DNA from: Cyclaneusma minus
Lineage: Eukaryota; Ascomycota; Leotiomycetes; Marthamycetales; Marthamycetaceae
Assembly (NCBI GenBank): GCA_037179335.1
Contig: JAKZHN010000060.1
Location: 1 to 64,000 of the forward strand
Direction: 5' to 3'
DNA: 64,000 nt
The position numbers and the translations under genes were made by a program. Under the pieces are notes generated by a model that saw nothing but the letters and a program-made list of their open reading frames with translations, ran no database searches and was not told where the DNA came from. Positions within the stretch are counted from its first letter, which is position 1. Every line of letters begins with the position of its first letter. Shown here piece after piece: positions 33,668 through 44,793 of the stretch.

Positions 33668-34740
33668 ATGGCTACTAGTCCTACTACTATCAACAGCTTG
33701 CAGATGGGCCGCCTCCATCACAAGAATGCCATTGTTACCGGTGCAGCTGGGTGAGACCCCCTGAATGCCTTCATTGTGCTTTGCCTCTTCTGACATCCAT
33801 AATAGTGGAATCGGTCTTGAAACATGCATTCTCTTCGCCAAAGAGGGTGCCAATGTGCTCATGGCTGACATCTCCGGCCCAGCACTGGAGAAAGCCAGCG
33901 CAAAGCTCAAGCAGCTCGTCCCATCAGCCCACAAAGTCGAGATCCAGGTAAGTCCTCTTTCCAGCGAACCAAAACTTCATGCTAAACCACGTGATCAGAT
34001 AGCAGATGTCTCCAAAGAAGACGACATCAAAGCCCTCGTAGAGACAGTAGACAGCTGGGGCGGCGTCGACATCATGTTCAACAACGCCGGCATCATGCAC
34101 GCCGACGACGCCGACGCCATCGACACTCCCGAGAAGATCTGGGACCTAACCCACAACATCAACGTCAAGGGTGTGTGGTTCGGCAGCAAGCACGCCATTC
34201 TCTCTCTCCGCAAGCACAAGAAAACCAAGGGCTCCATCATCAACACTGCTTCAGTGGTTGCACTCGTCGGTTCCGCAACTCCCCAGCTTGCTTATACGGC
34301 ATCTAAGGGAGCTGTGCTGGCTATGACTCGAGAATTGGCTATTGTGCACGCCAGAGAGGGTTTCCGATTCAATGCCCTCTGTCCTGCGCCGCTGAACACG
34401 CCGCTGCTGCAGGATTGGCTTGGTGATGATCAGCCGAAGAGACTTAGGCGCGAAATCCATTTCCCGACTGGACGATTTGGTGAGGCTGTTGAGCAGGCTC
34501 AGGCTGTTTTGTTCTTGGCTAGTGATGAGTCCAGCTTTGTTAACGGTCAAGTAAGTATTGGAATCAGTATTGGCCGAGAATTTCTGCTGACCGGTGATAC
34601 AGGATTTTGTTGTTGATGGAGGTATGACCAAGGCCTATGTGACGCCCGAGGGTCCCGCTGCTCCTGCTCCCAAGAACAACGCTTTGTTGAGCGAGCAGGT
34701 CGATGCCATCCGCGGCACCGGCGTTCCAGAGAGCAAATAG
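33668..34740 (+). CDS. Short-chain dehydrogenase/reductase (classical)
   Basis: Four exons (33668-33750, 33806-33947, 33999-34550, 34603-34740) join in frame to 304 residues. The cofactor motif TGAAGGIG is split by the first intron; NNAG lies in exon 3, INTASVVAL follows, and the catalytic pair is Y174/K178 (AYTASK). The C-terminal DFVVDGGMTKAYVTPEG is the standard SDR ending plus a short alanine/proline-rich tail. An NAD(P)-dependent oxidoreductase, probably cytosolic; substrate not inferable. An intron-retaining reading through exon 3 ends early, so the last GTAAGT...CAG intron is needed for the conserved C-terminus. Confidence 0.92.
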
Positions 34741-37232
34741 ACAGCCAGACTCCTTCATTTACCGGTGACTCGAGCACTCTGATTCTTCCAACTCATCCCT
34801 CGCCACCACTTTCCGCCGTCGATGTTTTGTGGTTTTTCAAGAGTTTTTGGTACTTTCACGGCGTCCAGACAAGGTGGTAGAAATATACTTCATTTAAAGA
34901 CAGTATTGACATGATCCATGCAGTCTTCGAAGTCGCAATACTTCTCATCGAGTCCCATCAAGTATTGCGTCCTAATATATACATAGTACACAGCCGCACA
35001 GCCAAATTGTGGTCACGATCACATACCCCGCCTCGGGATCTCTTTGCCCAATTCGGCAATTGTTACCTCGCTCTGTGGCAACGCGATAATCCGGCAGACA
35101 CGCACACTGGTCCGAAGAAAATGCTGTGAGTCGATACATGAAGCTGTGTAAAGCACTATATCGGCCCTTCACATCGCATAACCGAAACTAATGAATAGCA
35201 CTTGTGCTGTATTATGGATCGTCCGACCATGGCTGGTGGTTCAAAGCACAGCATATCCCAGGCTTCGGGCCTTCGGCAGTATTAATGTCTAGACAGTCTG
35301 TCTGTTCACGATGATGATGTTCTCACGTTGTAGTTAGCATCTGGGGAGTTTCAAGTATCGACACAGGGGGCGGGAAGTGGGAGACACGGGTTAGTGTTCG
35401 GGGGCCCGGGGGCTCTGGAATACCTGCGAAAGTATTGGTGCTGTGGTAAAACATGACAGCTGTGGTAGGACAATCATGTGTAAGTAGGGTGCGGAAGCGA
35501 TGCAGTCCCAAAGCCCATCTGATTTATAGCATTGACTGACTACACTTTCGCAGGAGACTTGGATCTGCTAACCCGCATGCCGGGTATCAGGTAATCTGGG
35601 GAAGCGAACGGGATAATGGGAAGCTATTGAAGGATAGAGTGGTGTGGCTTCTTCATAGTCCATCATCCTATATTCAATCAACCCTGATGGATACTTAAGT
35701 AAGTCCTCCAGCTTTGGAAGGTCAGATGGTGAGATGGTAATGTGGTTATGTTACGCAGATGAAGCCACAAAGGCCAGCAAGGGGTTGATGGAACCAGGGA
35801 CCACAGCTAAAAGCTAAGACAGTATCTCCCGACCGTTGTATCGGGATAGACGCGAGCACGTGTAAAGCTACCGAGTGACTTGGCTTGTGGCAGAAGTACT
35901 GCCGACTGCTTCTTCTAGGCAGAATCCAGGTAAGAACATGCTGAGAAAGTGAAGCGGCCAAGCGGCCACGGAAGTGGTTCACACACTGGTCAATCAAGAA
36001 CGTCGATGGTGAAATCTACAAACTACATCGCCGTCACCGAACGACGAGGCGAGAGATTGAGATTCCGCATGGAAAGACCTCGACTTTCTACCTGTGTAAC
36101 GATGGTCATTTCCGGAGCCGTGGTCCAACGGGACGGAACGGACCCCAGTTTGCCAGGATTGGTGAGAGCCGCCCCCAATATAAGGCCACATACCTACATG
36201 GGCTGCACCATGCAGCTTGCAGTGCCTAATATCGAAGATATCCTAGTAGGAAGATACAGTGAAAGACAATGCTAGTGCATACTTCGAAGTTCGATATCGA
36301 ACGAAAGCTTGTCGAGATAGCAAAACACGCAGACCCCTGATATTCCTCAAACTCTGGGTTTTCATACCTCTTTCGGACATATCGGATCCCTCGCCAATTG
36401 GCTGAGAACACCACAAAACACAAGTTCAACGTCCACTTGCTGTATTTTACCAGAACGACGAGATATGTGTTGCTGAAAATGAAGACTACCGCATTGTTAC
36501 CACGGTACCAGCAAGCGCCATGGAATCGTTCGAGCTATTTGTAGAGTCACCAGCCATGCGGGTACCTCTTTGTAGCCGTCCCGCCTCCAATCTATCGTTG
36601 CACCCTCGGGATGCCCCAACCGCATCACACACTGGCACACCCACCCACAACTCTTCCCTAGGTATTTAACCTTTCTGCCTTACTCGTGTCTCTGGGCGAA
36701 CTCCGTCTGCGTTACACATCCGAATCTCTAAGTCTGGACGACGACATATATCTTATCTTCTGCGCTTTATATACCAATCAGCCTCATTCCCTGTTTTTGT
36801 TAAGACCTCAACTGTCGCTCTTGATATCTACCCACCTATATATGCGCTCTGGTCTGCAAAAATAGGCTCAGCATAGTCCTTTGCACACAATCTGTGGCGT
36901 TCAGGACCTGTCCACCCTCCATATCGTCCTATCTCATCCGCAACATAAAAGCACAGGATCGCATCGCACCTTGAGTGCATAGCAGCACTCCAGAGTGTTT
37001 CCGACAATCTGAGGCTGGCTTTGATACACTGAAGCTTAAGTCCTTCGGGAGGAATTGTCAGTAATTGGCGCTTGTCTCAATCCAATTGCAAAGTACGCGG
37101 TTGCACTTTGCCTGGTGGGGATCCTGAGGGAAGAAGGATAATCCACAAGTTCCAGAGCAACCTCTTCGAAAGAATTCACTCCGGAAAATCTCACCCACCC
37201 CAAGTCTCTGCTCCTGGGCAGAAATCCCTGGA
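34741..37232. other. 2.5-kb intergenic region, no gene seen
   Basis: Open frames up to 108 codons are present but none shows domain or splice support. The final ~600 bp (36600-37232) are pyrimidine-rich and may be the long 5' leader of the permease. Confidence 0.55.
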
Positions 37233-39015
37233 ATGGCTTCAGATATGAAGGCCATCGATAGTCTGGAGATGGATGGGAATCGCAGCGGCAGTAGTAGCGG
37301 CAGACACGTCAGTGACGAAAAAGGGGCTGCCATGGATTCCGATGCCATGAAACTCACAGGTATATTCCATCGCCCATTCCACTATCCATTACACATCCCA
37401 AATTATCCAAATGCTCACTCTTCGCCAGAAATGGGCTACACACCCGCCCTCTCCCGCAACTTCTCCGTCTGGTCCGTCCTCGGCGTAGGATTCAGCGTAA
37501 CCAACTCCTGGTACGGCATCAGTGCCGGCCTAGTCACCGGCATCAATAGTGGCGGCCCCGTGCTTGTCATCTATGGTATCATCCTGATCTGCCTCATCAG
37601 CACCTGCGTCGGTATTTCGCTCTCGGAACTCGCTTCTGCTATGCCTAATGCTGGTGGACAGTATTTTTGGGCTAATGAGCTGGCGCCGAAACGCTATGCT
37701 GATTTTGCTAGCTATGTGACGGGCTGGTTTGCGTGGGCGGGTGCGGTGTTTACTAGTGCTAGTATTGCGCTGGCGACGGGAAGTGCGATTGTGGGCTGTA
37801 TTCAGCTCTTTCATCCGGATATGTAGGTATTCTGTGCTGTTTTTTCTTCCTTTCTTTCTCTTTGTGATTGTGTGAAAGACTTCGAGACGAGAACTGATCT
37901 GTCATAGAACGATAGAGGCGTGGATGGTAGTAGTAGCATACGAAATCGTCAACGCCTCCATGTTCATCTTCAACTGCTACGGCAAGACCCTCCCAGCAGT
38001 AGCTAAAGCCGCCCTCTGGATCTCCCTAACCTCATTCCTCGTCATCCTCATCGTCGTCCCGGCCAAAGCCCCTTCCCACGAATCCGCCACTTTCGTGTTT
38101 GCAAACTTCGTCAACAACACTGGCTGGAGCCAGAACGGCATCGCCTTCATCGTCGGCCTGGTAAACACGAACTGGGCATTTGCCTGTCTCGACTGTGCCA
38201 CCCATCTCGCCGAAGAAGTCGCCAAGCCCGAACGCATGGTGCCTATCGCTATCATGGGCACTGTAGCCATCGGATTCGTGACTTCGTGGTTCTTCTCCGT
38301 TGCGATGTTCTTCTCCATGAACGATCTCGACGCCCTGTTCAACACGCCCACGCTCGTACCCATTCTCGAACTCTTCAACCAAGCTTTGCAAAGCAGATCT
38401 GGCGCCGTGGTACTCGAGTGTTTCATCATCTTGACTGGCTGCGGCTGTCAGGTTGCTAGCCATACCTGGCAGTCCAGACTGTGCTGGTCGTTTGCGAGAG
38501 ATCGAGGATTGCCTGCTAGCAGATGGCTGAGCAAGGTGCATCCGGTACTTGAAGTGCCGATAAATGCCCACTTCGTCTCCTGTGTCGTTGTGGCGTTGCT
38601 TGGGCTGCTGTATCTCGGCTCGTACACGGCGTTGAACAGTATCATCACTGCGTGCATTGTGCTGCTATACGTTTCCTATGCCGTACCGGTCCTTTGTCTG
38701 CTTATCAAGGGTCGTGATAATATTCGACATGGACCGTTTTGGATGGGGAAAGTGGGACTATTTGCAAATGTTGTGTTGCTGTGTTGGACGGTGTTTACGT
38801 TTGTTATGTATGCGTTTCCGCCAGACATGCCGGTTGCGCCTGATAATATGAACTATGTGAGTGCCGTGTATGGAGTCATGGTTGTGATTGTGGTTGGGTA
38901 TTGGTTCATCAGGGGAAAGAAGACGTATAGGAAAAGGGACGAAAGGCATGAAGAGACGGGGATGATTGAGGAGCACACTGTTCCTGAAATACGGATAGCG
39001 GGAAAGAGCGGATAG
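37233..39015 (+). CDS. APC-family permease, choline/GABA transporter-like
   Basis: Three exons (37233-37359, 37429-37822, 37908-39015) give 542 residues. A hydrophilic N-terminus of ~45 residues is followed by about 12 membrane helices. The start of the first helix region (GYTPALSRNFSVWSVLGVGFSVTNSW..SAGLVTGINSGGP) and the SELASAMPNAGGQYFWANELAP stretch are typical of the yeast Hnm1/Uga4 branch (choline, ethanolamine, GABA). THLAEEVAKPERMVPIAI is the usual mid-protein motif. It should import a quaternary amine or amino acid across the plasma membrane; which one is not decided by sequence. An inframe reading of the 69-nt first intron is excluded because the conserved EMGYTPAL follows only after splicing. 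Confidence 0.9.
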
Positions 39016-39670
39016 TGCGAGGAGCTGCGTTTCTCAAGTTGAGAGACAAGTGTTGAAAGAGTGCGGTTGCTTTCATGGTATGGAGGTCTTCCAAGCTCTG
39101 ATGTAGATATTTCCGATTAACATATACGCCATCTCTGTTGGAGATTTTCCTGATTCACAAGGCAAAAGTTCTCATCTCCAGGTGTACTTTCAGTCTAACA
39201 ACTCCCGTTAGTCGGTTTGTACAGATTCTTTCCATGTGTCTTGTCCCAAACTGCCGGGTAGTACCGGATGAGACCAGTTACATCTCAGACTGCCACCCGC
39301 AATCACCAGCATCAGCAAAAAACTGAAACAGCTGTTATTTGCTTTCGATTTCCGCATGGTTCCAAAGAAAAGAGAATAGTCTAGAAAATTCAATATTTCT
39401 GAGTGTGTGCCGTTATGGAGGCAATCAAATTTCCTTATTTGTTTACTTCTAGGGATTTAGAACAAGGAGCACGGCTCGCCTTAGAAGGCTGCCCTTAGCA
39501 GCGATCTACCTAAGCAGCCTTCTCTAAAGCAAGCGCCTAATCTTTTAGCGCCATAATCTTTCAAGTGTTTACTTCTCCCCACGCCACACCTCCCCCTCCA
39601 CATCCCATCCTCCCGCAACCTGGGGGAAGCCAAGTTCACCCTCCTCCTCCACCTCCCCCCTCCCAAAAAC
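39016..39670. other. Intergenic with hairpin upstream of the Gag-like gene
   Basis: 3' flank of the permease, then pyrimidine-rich leader of the Gag-like gene. The only structured element is the inverted repeat at 39481-39528. Confidence 0.6.
39481..39528. repeat. Inverted repeat / stem-loop
   Basis: AAGGCTGC and GCAGCCTT pair perfectly, extended on both sides by TTAG/CTAA with small bulges, with a loop of about 13 nt. Lies ~140 bp before the Gag-like ORF; could be an RNA hairpin or protein site. Confidence 0.6.
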
Positions 39671-40579
39671 ATGAGTTCTGTCAACACGCCCACCATGTCT
39701 TCCTCAATCGCCTGTCTTCCCGCGGACCAGCGTCTCCGCGGCCGCTCCAACTACGCCACCTGGGCCCACCTCATGCAGCACCTCCTCGCCTCCCAAGGCC
39801 TCTTCAAATGCATCGAGATCGGCACCAGCTTCGCGAGCATCGAAGAGTTCAAAACCCTCGACGCCGCCGCCAGCGCCACCATCCTCATGAACATCGAACC
39901 CGGCCCCGCTCAACTCGTCCTTGAAACCGGAAGCACCTCCAAGAAACTCTGGGACATGCTCAAGTCCAAATACTTCGGCAACGACTACGGCTTGAAGGAA
40001 GCTCTGATCCGCAGCATCAGCAACCTCAAATATTCCGACTTCGGCGACATGGATGCTTTTGTTGATGAATTCATGCATATTCGCGGCTCGCTTGCTGAGC
40101 TCGACCTAACCCTCCCGGATGAATTCTATGCTATTGAGCTGCTTGAGAAACTCGAGTTGGTGCTGCCTGCATGGTACACGAAGGTCACTGCCAGTGGAAA
40201 GACCACAGCTTCTTCACATCTCAGTGTAGCATTCGGAACACTAGTTGAGGAGGCTCGTCGACAGCGAAGGACCGCGAAGAGGACGAGAAGGAAGACGGAT
40301 AGCATGTCGAGCGTTGCTGAGTCGCCTGTTGCTCCGGAGACGACAAAGAAGTCGACCCTTGTTTCGCAGCTTACGAAGAAGACGAACGAGGGTCCTAAGA
40401 TGGTGTTTCCGCCCGGCCCACTGTCCTACGACTTTGCCACCGGAAGGTTCTATCCTTCGAGCCAGTTGGACAGCCTCGGGTCAAGCGGAACCATCCACCC
40501 CAACGATTCAGCCTCGTACCACGGATTGCCTTCCACGAGGGCCCCTACCTTCGTCAAAGAGGAAGATAATGATGAGTGA
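39671..40579 (+). CDS. Solitary copia-type Gag-like protein (domesticated?)
   Basis: A single uninterrupted exon of 302 residues. From about residue 20 (RGRSNYATWAHLMQHLLASQGLFKCIE) through ~170 it matches the Ty1/copia Gag N-terminal/UBN2 organisation: W in YATW, LWDMLKSKYF, ALIRSISNLKYSDFGDMDAFVDEFMHIRGSLAELDL, PDEFYAIELLEKL. After ~185 a basic stretch (RRQRRTAKRTRRK) replaces the zinc knuckle, which is absent. No protease, integrase or reverse transcriptase follows, and no LTRs are seen within 1 kb. The frame is intact and GC-rich with no sign of repeat-induced point mutation. A retained host gene derived from a retrotransposon is the best reading. ATG 39671 or the in-frame ATG at 39695 could be used. 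Confidence 0.75.
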   Translation: MSSVNTPTMSSSIACLPADQRLRGRSNYATWAHLMQHLLASQGLFKCIEIGTSFASIEEFKTLDAAASATILMNIEPGPAQLVLETGSTSKKLWDMLKSKYFGNDYGLKEALIRSISNLKYSDFGDMDAFVDEFMHIRGSLAELDLTLPDEFYAIELLEKLELVLPAWYTKVTASGKTTASSHLSVAFGTLVEEARRQRRTAKRTRRKTDSMSSVAESPVAPETTKKSTLVSQLTKKTNEGPKMVFPPGPLSYDFATGRFYPSSQLDSLGSSGTIHPNDSASYHGLPSTRAPTFVKEEDNDE

Positions 40580-41282
40580 TAGGCCTCGCTTGGGTTCAAA
40601 CTTGGGTTCAAGAATGCTCACGGTCGTGGACCACGTTCAGGGGCCTTGGTAGGATCGTGACAGCTAGGATTCGGGAAGCTTCAGGGGTCGTTGAATCTGA
40701 TATGAATTCATTGAGCCTGACATGACTTCAGCATCTCAAACTCGTTGTTTGCTACCTAGCCTTGTACAGTCAATGCAAACTTTGTTCCTGACCAAGCTTG
40801 CCCAAGATTAGTGGAATGACAATTCCTTTATGCAACGCACCTTAGACCCTTCCAACAAGTGAAAATACATTTGGACGACAAAAGTCTGCATCCCCTTCCT
40901 GAATCTCGAAATAACCACGATCTTCGAGAATATCCATAATCCTTGAGGATATTGTTAAATCATAATCTTTGGGAATATCCATGATCTTTGAAGATATTCC
41001 CAATCACTGGGGATATTCCGAAATCTTGGGGAATGGGGATGTTCCTAGTTACTGAAGGGGCTTCAGAATTTTGTCGCATAACTGTAACGCAGACCCTTCA
41101 AACAAGTAGGTTATTCCTCACAGTAACAGCCACACAGTGATTTCCTCCCTCATAAAGCCATGCGGTATGCCATAACCATAAGCCATCGTTCTCCATTCCT
41201 CTCTTCACAAACTCCCCGCTATGAAAATGCCTACACACCCAATTCCAAACCCATCCATCGTATGCACAAACCCCAGACCAAA
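40580..41282. other. Intergenic with short-repeat cluster
   Basis: No gene. Holds the GAATATCC/GGATATTC repeat cluster (40900-41050), bracketed by imperfect direct copies of ACGCA..AGACCCTTC.AACAAGT at ~40835-40861 and ~41091-41107. Confidence 0.6.
40900..41050. repeat. Cluster of interspersed GAATATCC repeats
   Basis: About six approximate ~20-27 nt copies of AATCTTTGGGAATATCCAT, in both orientations (GGATATTC is the reverse complement), able to form alternative hairpins. Confidence 0.65.
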
Positions 41283-43094
41283 CTAAACCTTATACAGCGT
41301 GTCCAGGAATCCACCCGCAAGCTCCACCACCACGCTCTTATTCGGCAAGCTCCCTGCGACTCCATAAAGCGCCGCACTATCCCCAACCGCCTTCCCCTTC
41401 GCCCCCTTCCCCTCCACAACCCTCACGCGTTCCTTTTCTCTCTCCGCTTCAATCACAGCTTCCAGATCAGCAACTAGCTTCTCCCACACCTTCACAATCG
41501 GCAGCGTGACGGCCACGTGGATAGCAGGCGGGTTCTGCAGCGCATTCAAGTGCCAGCCCTTGCCGCTCATACCATCCGCAATATCGTAAATATTCAAGTT
41601 CTTCGACTGGAAGGCGATGACCGAGACTAACGGATGGCCGAGAATCTCAATCTCGTTGGAAAGCGCCGGGTTTGTTAGCAGCGCATCGGCGATCTTCTTG
41701 GCAGCGCCGACGATCTGGTGACAGGAGTCGATATAGCCCGCTTCGCCAACGCTCATCATGCTGGCCCAGCAGCCTGCGATGAGAGCGCCGGGTCGCGAGC
41801 CAGCCATCGAGGGCGAGGCGTAGACGCCGCCGGACCAGTCGGGAGAGATGAAGTATTGGTAGGTGCGGAGAGCGGCGGTGCGGTAGAGGACGGTGGAGCT
41901 GCCTTTGGGTGCGAAGCCATACTTGTGTGTGTCGCAGCTGATGCTGGTGACGCCTTTGAGGCGGAAGTCGAAGAGCGTGGACTCGAAGCCGGCCTTCTCA
42001 AGGAAGGGCACGAGGAAGGAGCCGAGGCAGCAGTCGACGTGGAGGGGGATCTTCTTCTTTACGGCGAGACGGGATAGGGCGGTGATGTCGTCGATTATGC
42101 CGTGGGGGAAGTTGGGGGCGGACCCGACGAGGAGAATGGTGTTGCTGTTTATGAGGCGCGAGACCGCTCGGATGTCGACTTGGTGTGTGGGGGCTGGGCA
42201 GGCAACAAGGTGCACTTTGATACCAAAGTAGGATCCTGCTTTGCGGAATGCTGTATGGCCAGTTTCGGGGAGGATCCTATGGAGTGTCAGTTAGGGAAAG
42301 TCTCTTGAACAGGGGAGGACCGGAAGGCACATTTCAGGTTCTGTGACTCCACGCTCAGCATAAGCCTTCTGCCTCGCACTTAAACAAGCCATCAGTATGG
42401 ACTCTGTCCCACCACTCGTTGTAACTCCTGCTCCGCCAACTGGCGCATTGAACAAGGCCAGAACCATCGACACAATCTCGGCCTCCATCTTCCTCACTCC
42501 CGGAAACACATCCGGATGAATAGGATTCGCCACGGTAAACTTCCCAAACGCCTCAGTCTGCAACTTCAACAAGGCATCACCGCCATGATACACAGCACCC
42601 GAGACGAAACCATCCTCCCAGCGCGTATGGTCCATGTTCGCCAGCGCATCCAGCTCCTTCCGCACCGTCTCCTCCGACCATCCTTCCCTTGGCAAATTCG
42701 TATAATGCGTAACGCCAGGTCCGGACGGAACGAGCTTCGTTTGCAATTTCGTGATTGCTTCGCTAACCTGTTTCTGTACTGTTGAGCGCACGCCGGGAGC
42801 GCGTAGGAAGAGTCCGTAGGCGGAGCGCTGAATGGCTAGGTAGGCATCGAGAAACGAGCCGACAATTCCTCGTCCTTTGAGCTTGAGGAAGGCTTTCCGT
42901 GTCCAGCGCAGGAGGAAGAGGAAGAATACTATATTTCGCAGGCTGCGGAAAAGTCAGTCTCGTTCGATAGAGTAGATGGTGGGTGGCGTTGCCTACAGGT
43001 TGACATTCAAGGCCAGAAGTTCGCTGCTTGAGCTTCCTCTCTTGACGTTCAAGGTGTTGCGGAGGCTCACGGGCATCCTCGAGCTGCCTGGCAT
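41283..43094 (-). CDS. DPL1: Sphingosine-1-phosphate lyase
   Basis: Three exons on the minus strand (43094-42997, 42942-42331, 42276-41283) give 567 residues (yeast Dpl1 is 589). An N-terminal membrane helix (LRNIVFFLFLLRW) anchors it in the ER. The rest is a PLP-dependent lyase of the group II decarboxylase fold: TSGGTESILMA, HVDCCLGSFLVPF, then the PLP-lysine in SCDTHKYGF (K355). It cleaves phosphorylated long-chain bases into a fatty aldehyde and phosphoethanolamine, the exit step of sphingolipid breakdown. The aldehyde product could be a substrate for a membrane aldehyde dehydrogenase such as the MSC7-like one upstream (inference). Confidence 0.94.
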
Positions 43095-43733
43095 TGTGCT
43101 GATATGTTCAGCTGGCCACGGGCGATGGAATAGGGTTGGCTTGTCGGGCCAGAAGAGTCGTAGTCGGGTTCATAGGTGTTGCTGTAGGTCGGAGGATGGG
43201 AATCGCGATAAGACCTCGGCATCTACTTGTCGCCTTCCTAATTGACTCGTGCAAGCCTAGCTTATGTGGAGTGCTGTGAATGGCAGATTATGTGAGTACA
43301 TATCAGGTTGATTGCTACTTTTCTTCTTTTGGTGGTCTGACGATGCTGTTCTGAACCTTTGGAGAGATACCAAGAACCTTCTCCCCCTCACCTGGCATTT
43401 TAGCCTCAGATTGATCCAGAGAGTCACCTTGCCTTTCCAACACTTGATTTCGTAGAACAGGAGTCTGAAGCTTTTCACATTTTCCGATCTCGGTGGGGAC
43501 CATTGGCACTCTGATAGGTATGCGGTATAGTAGTATACATAATACAATAGTGCCATTTCTATTTGGCATCGACAGATGTCCAAGCAAATGGGGCCTGAAT
43601 TCGCAGCAGAAGAACATCAAGGTCCATGCACACATCTTTGTACAGAACGAACTGCCGCCGCCACAGCGACGCCTCATCTTACACCCGAAAACGCCGTCCG
43701 CAATGATCATACTCGATGATTACACTCGTAGCC
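43095..43733. other. Intergenic, no gene seen
   Basis: 640 bp between the DPL1 start and the stop of the MNN10-like gene. Both genes are on the minus strand, so it holds the DPL1 promoter and a terminator. Confidence 0.6.
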
Positions 43734-44793
43734 CTATCGTTGTGCACGGAAGAAGGTCCGCCACTGCTGTGAGAAGGGTTCGGCCTCCTTCTCACAGTTT
43801 CGATCACCGCCACTCTCGCACCCTTCAAATCGGATGACGAAGTCTCCATCCTTATAAACACCGGCTGCATCTGTCCGCCCCTCGGCGCTGTAGGCATTCA
43901 TGATGCGCTGGGGTATAATCGCAAGCTTCGACAGTATGGTGGGATGCCACTGCACAATGTGTTCCTGTTGTATAAAAATGAGCCTATGTTTCTCACTGAG
44001 AGTAATTGGACTTACCAAGGCATGGGTATCGGCCTTCTGGAAATTATAACTCCGGTATAGTGGATCAAACCACGTATCCAAGAAAAACTTGGCCCATTCT
44101 CCCTTCCTTATAATGAAGCTGCTCTGCGAGAGCCCCTCTCGGTCTTGTGTCAAGACCAAATCAATTTGGTCGCCTTTTAGATGAGAGAAGGTCTTGATGA
44201 CACTGTCTGGGGGAACCACTGACTGCTCTTTGAGCATTATGTCCTCTAACTGCTTGGGGTTCATCACATGGTCCTCCACGGTGAGACTGGGGTTCATGAT
44301 CAGGCAGTTTTGGTCGAGGTACCACACATAGGTACTAAAAGGCCAGAGTTTCAGCGCATGGCGGGAGGCAGGGACTCGCGACCAGGAGCTTGGGGATCCC
44401 AAAAGGTCGTAGCTGGTGGTATTGGGGAAGAAGGTCGCATAGCCTGGATGGTCATGTCAGTAACTGAGCAGCGCTCCAGCAATTGGCCACATGGCTCGAC
44501 TTACCGTGCATCTTGGCATACTCGACTCTGTTCTCCCTCACCATGTCCAGATAAGGCTTGCCATAATTTTTCTGGTCCAGCACCGTGACAATCACCACGG
44601 GTGGCGTCCCTGATGGTATCCGCTCCGAGCCTCCTAGTATGCTGGGAATCAGGTAGAACAGAGCCAGTCCTACAACCACCACGCCCCCGAGCAGCTTCAG
44701 CAGCTGCAGCCGACTCCGTCGCGGAAGCGGTATCCTCGAGGAACGATATGGGGGCGGGTTGGAGGTCTTGCGAGTGGGCAGAGCGAGATGCAT
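43734..44793 (-). CDS. GMA12/MNN10 family glycosyltransferase
   Basis: Three exons on the minus strand (44793-44505, 44443-44016, 43964-43734) give 315 residues. It is a type II Golgi membrane protein: a short basic cytosolic tail, one membrane helix (LGGVVVVGLALFYLIPSIL), then the luminal GT34 domain. It shows VTVLDQKNYGKPY, NRVEYAKMHGYAT, PASRHALKLWPFSTYVWYLDQNCLIMNP (metal-site region; the family DxD appears here as DQN), KGEWAKFFLDTWFDPLY and QRIMNAYS. Mnn10/Mnn11 relatives extend alpha-1,6-mannan on N-glycans; Gma12 transfers galactose. The 51-nt second intron is a multiple of three without a stop, so retention would add 17 residues. It is head to head with mannose-6-phosphate isomerase. 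Confidence 0.88.

Noticed and set aside
1532..34740. Secondary-metabolite gene cluster (SDRs, ALDH, acyl-CoA synthetase, Zn2Cys6 factors)
   Set aside because: No backbone enzyme (PKS, NRPS, terpene cyclase) and the genes are interspersed with housekeeping genes such as YIF1, SRP101 and PMI.
37360..37428. Reading through the first intron of the permease gene
   Set aside because: Splicing restores the conserved EMGYTPALSRNFS; the read-through version inserts unlike sequence.
40900..41050. CRISPR-like array
   Set aside because: Repeats are imperfect, change orientation and lack regular spacers; the organism is a eukaryote.
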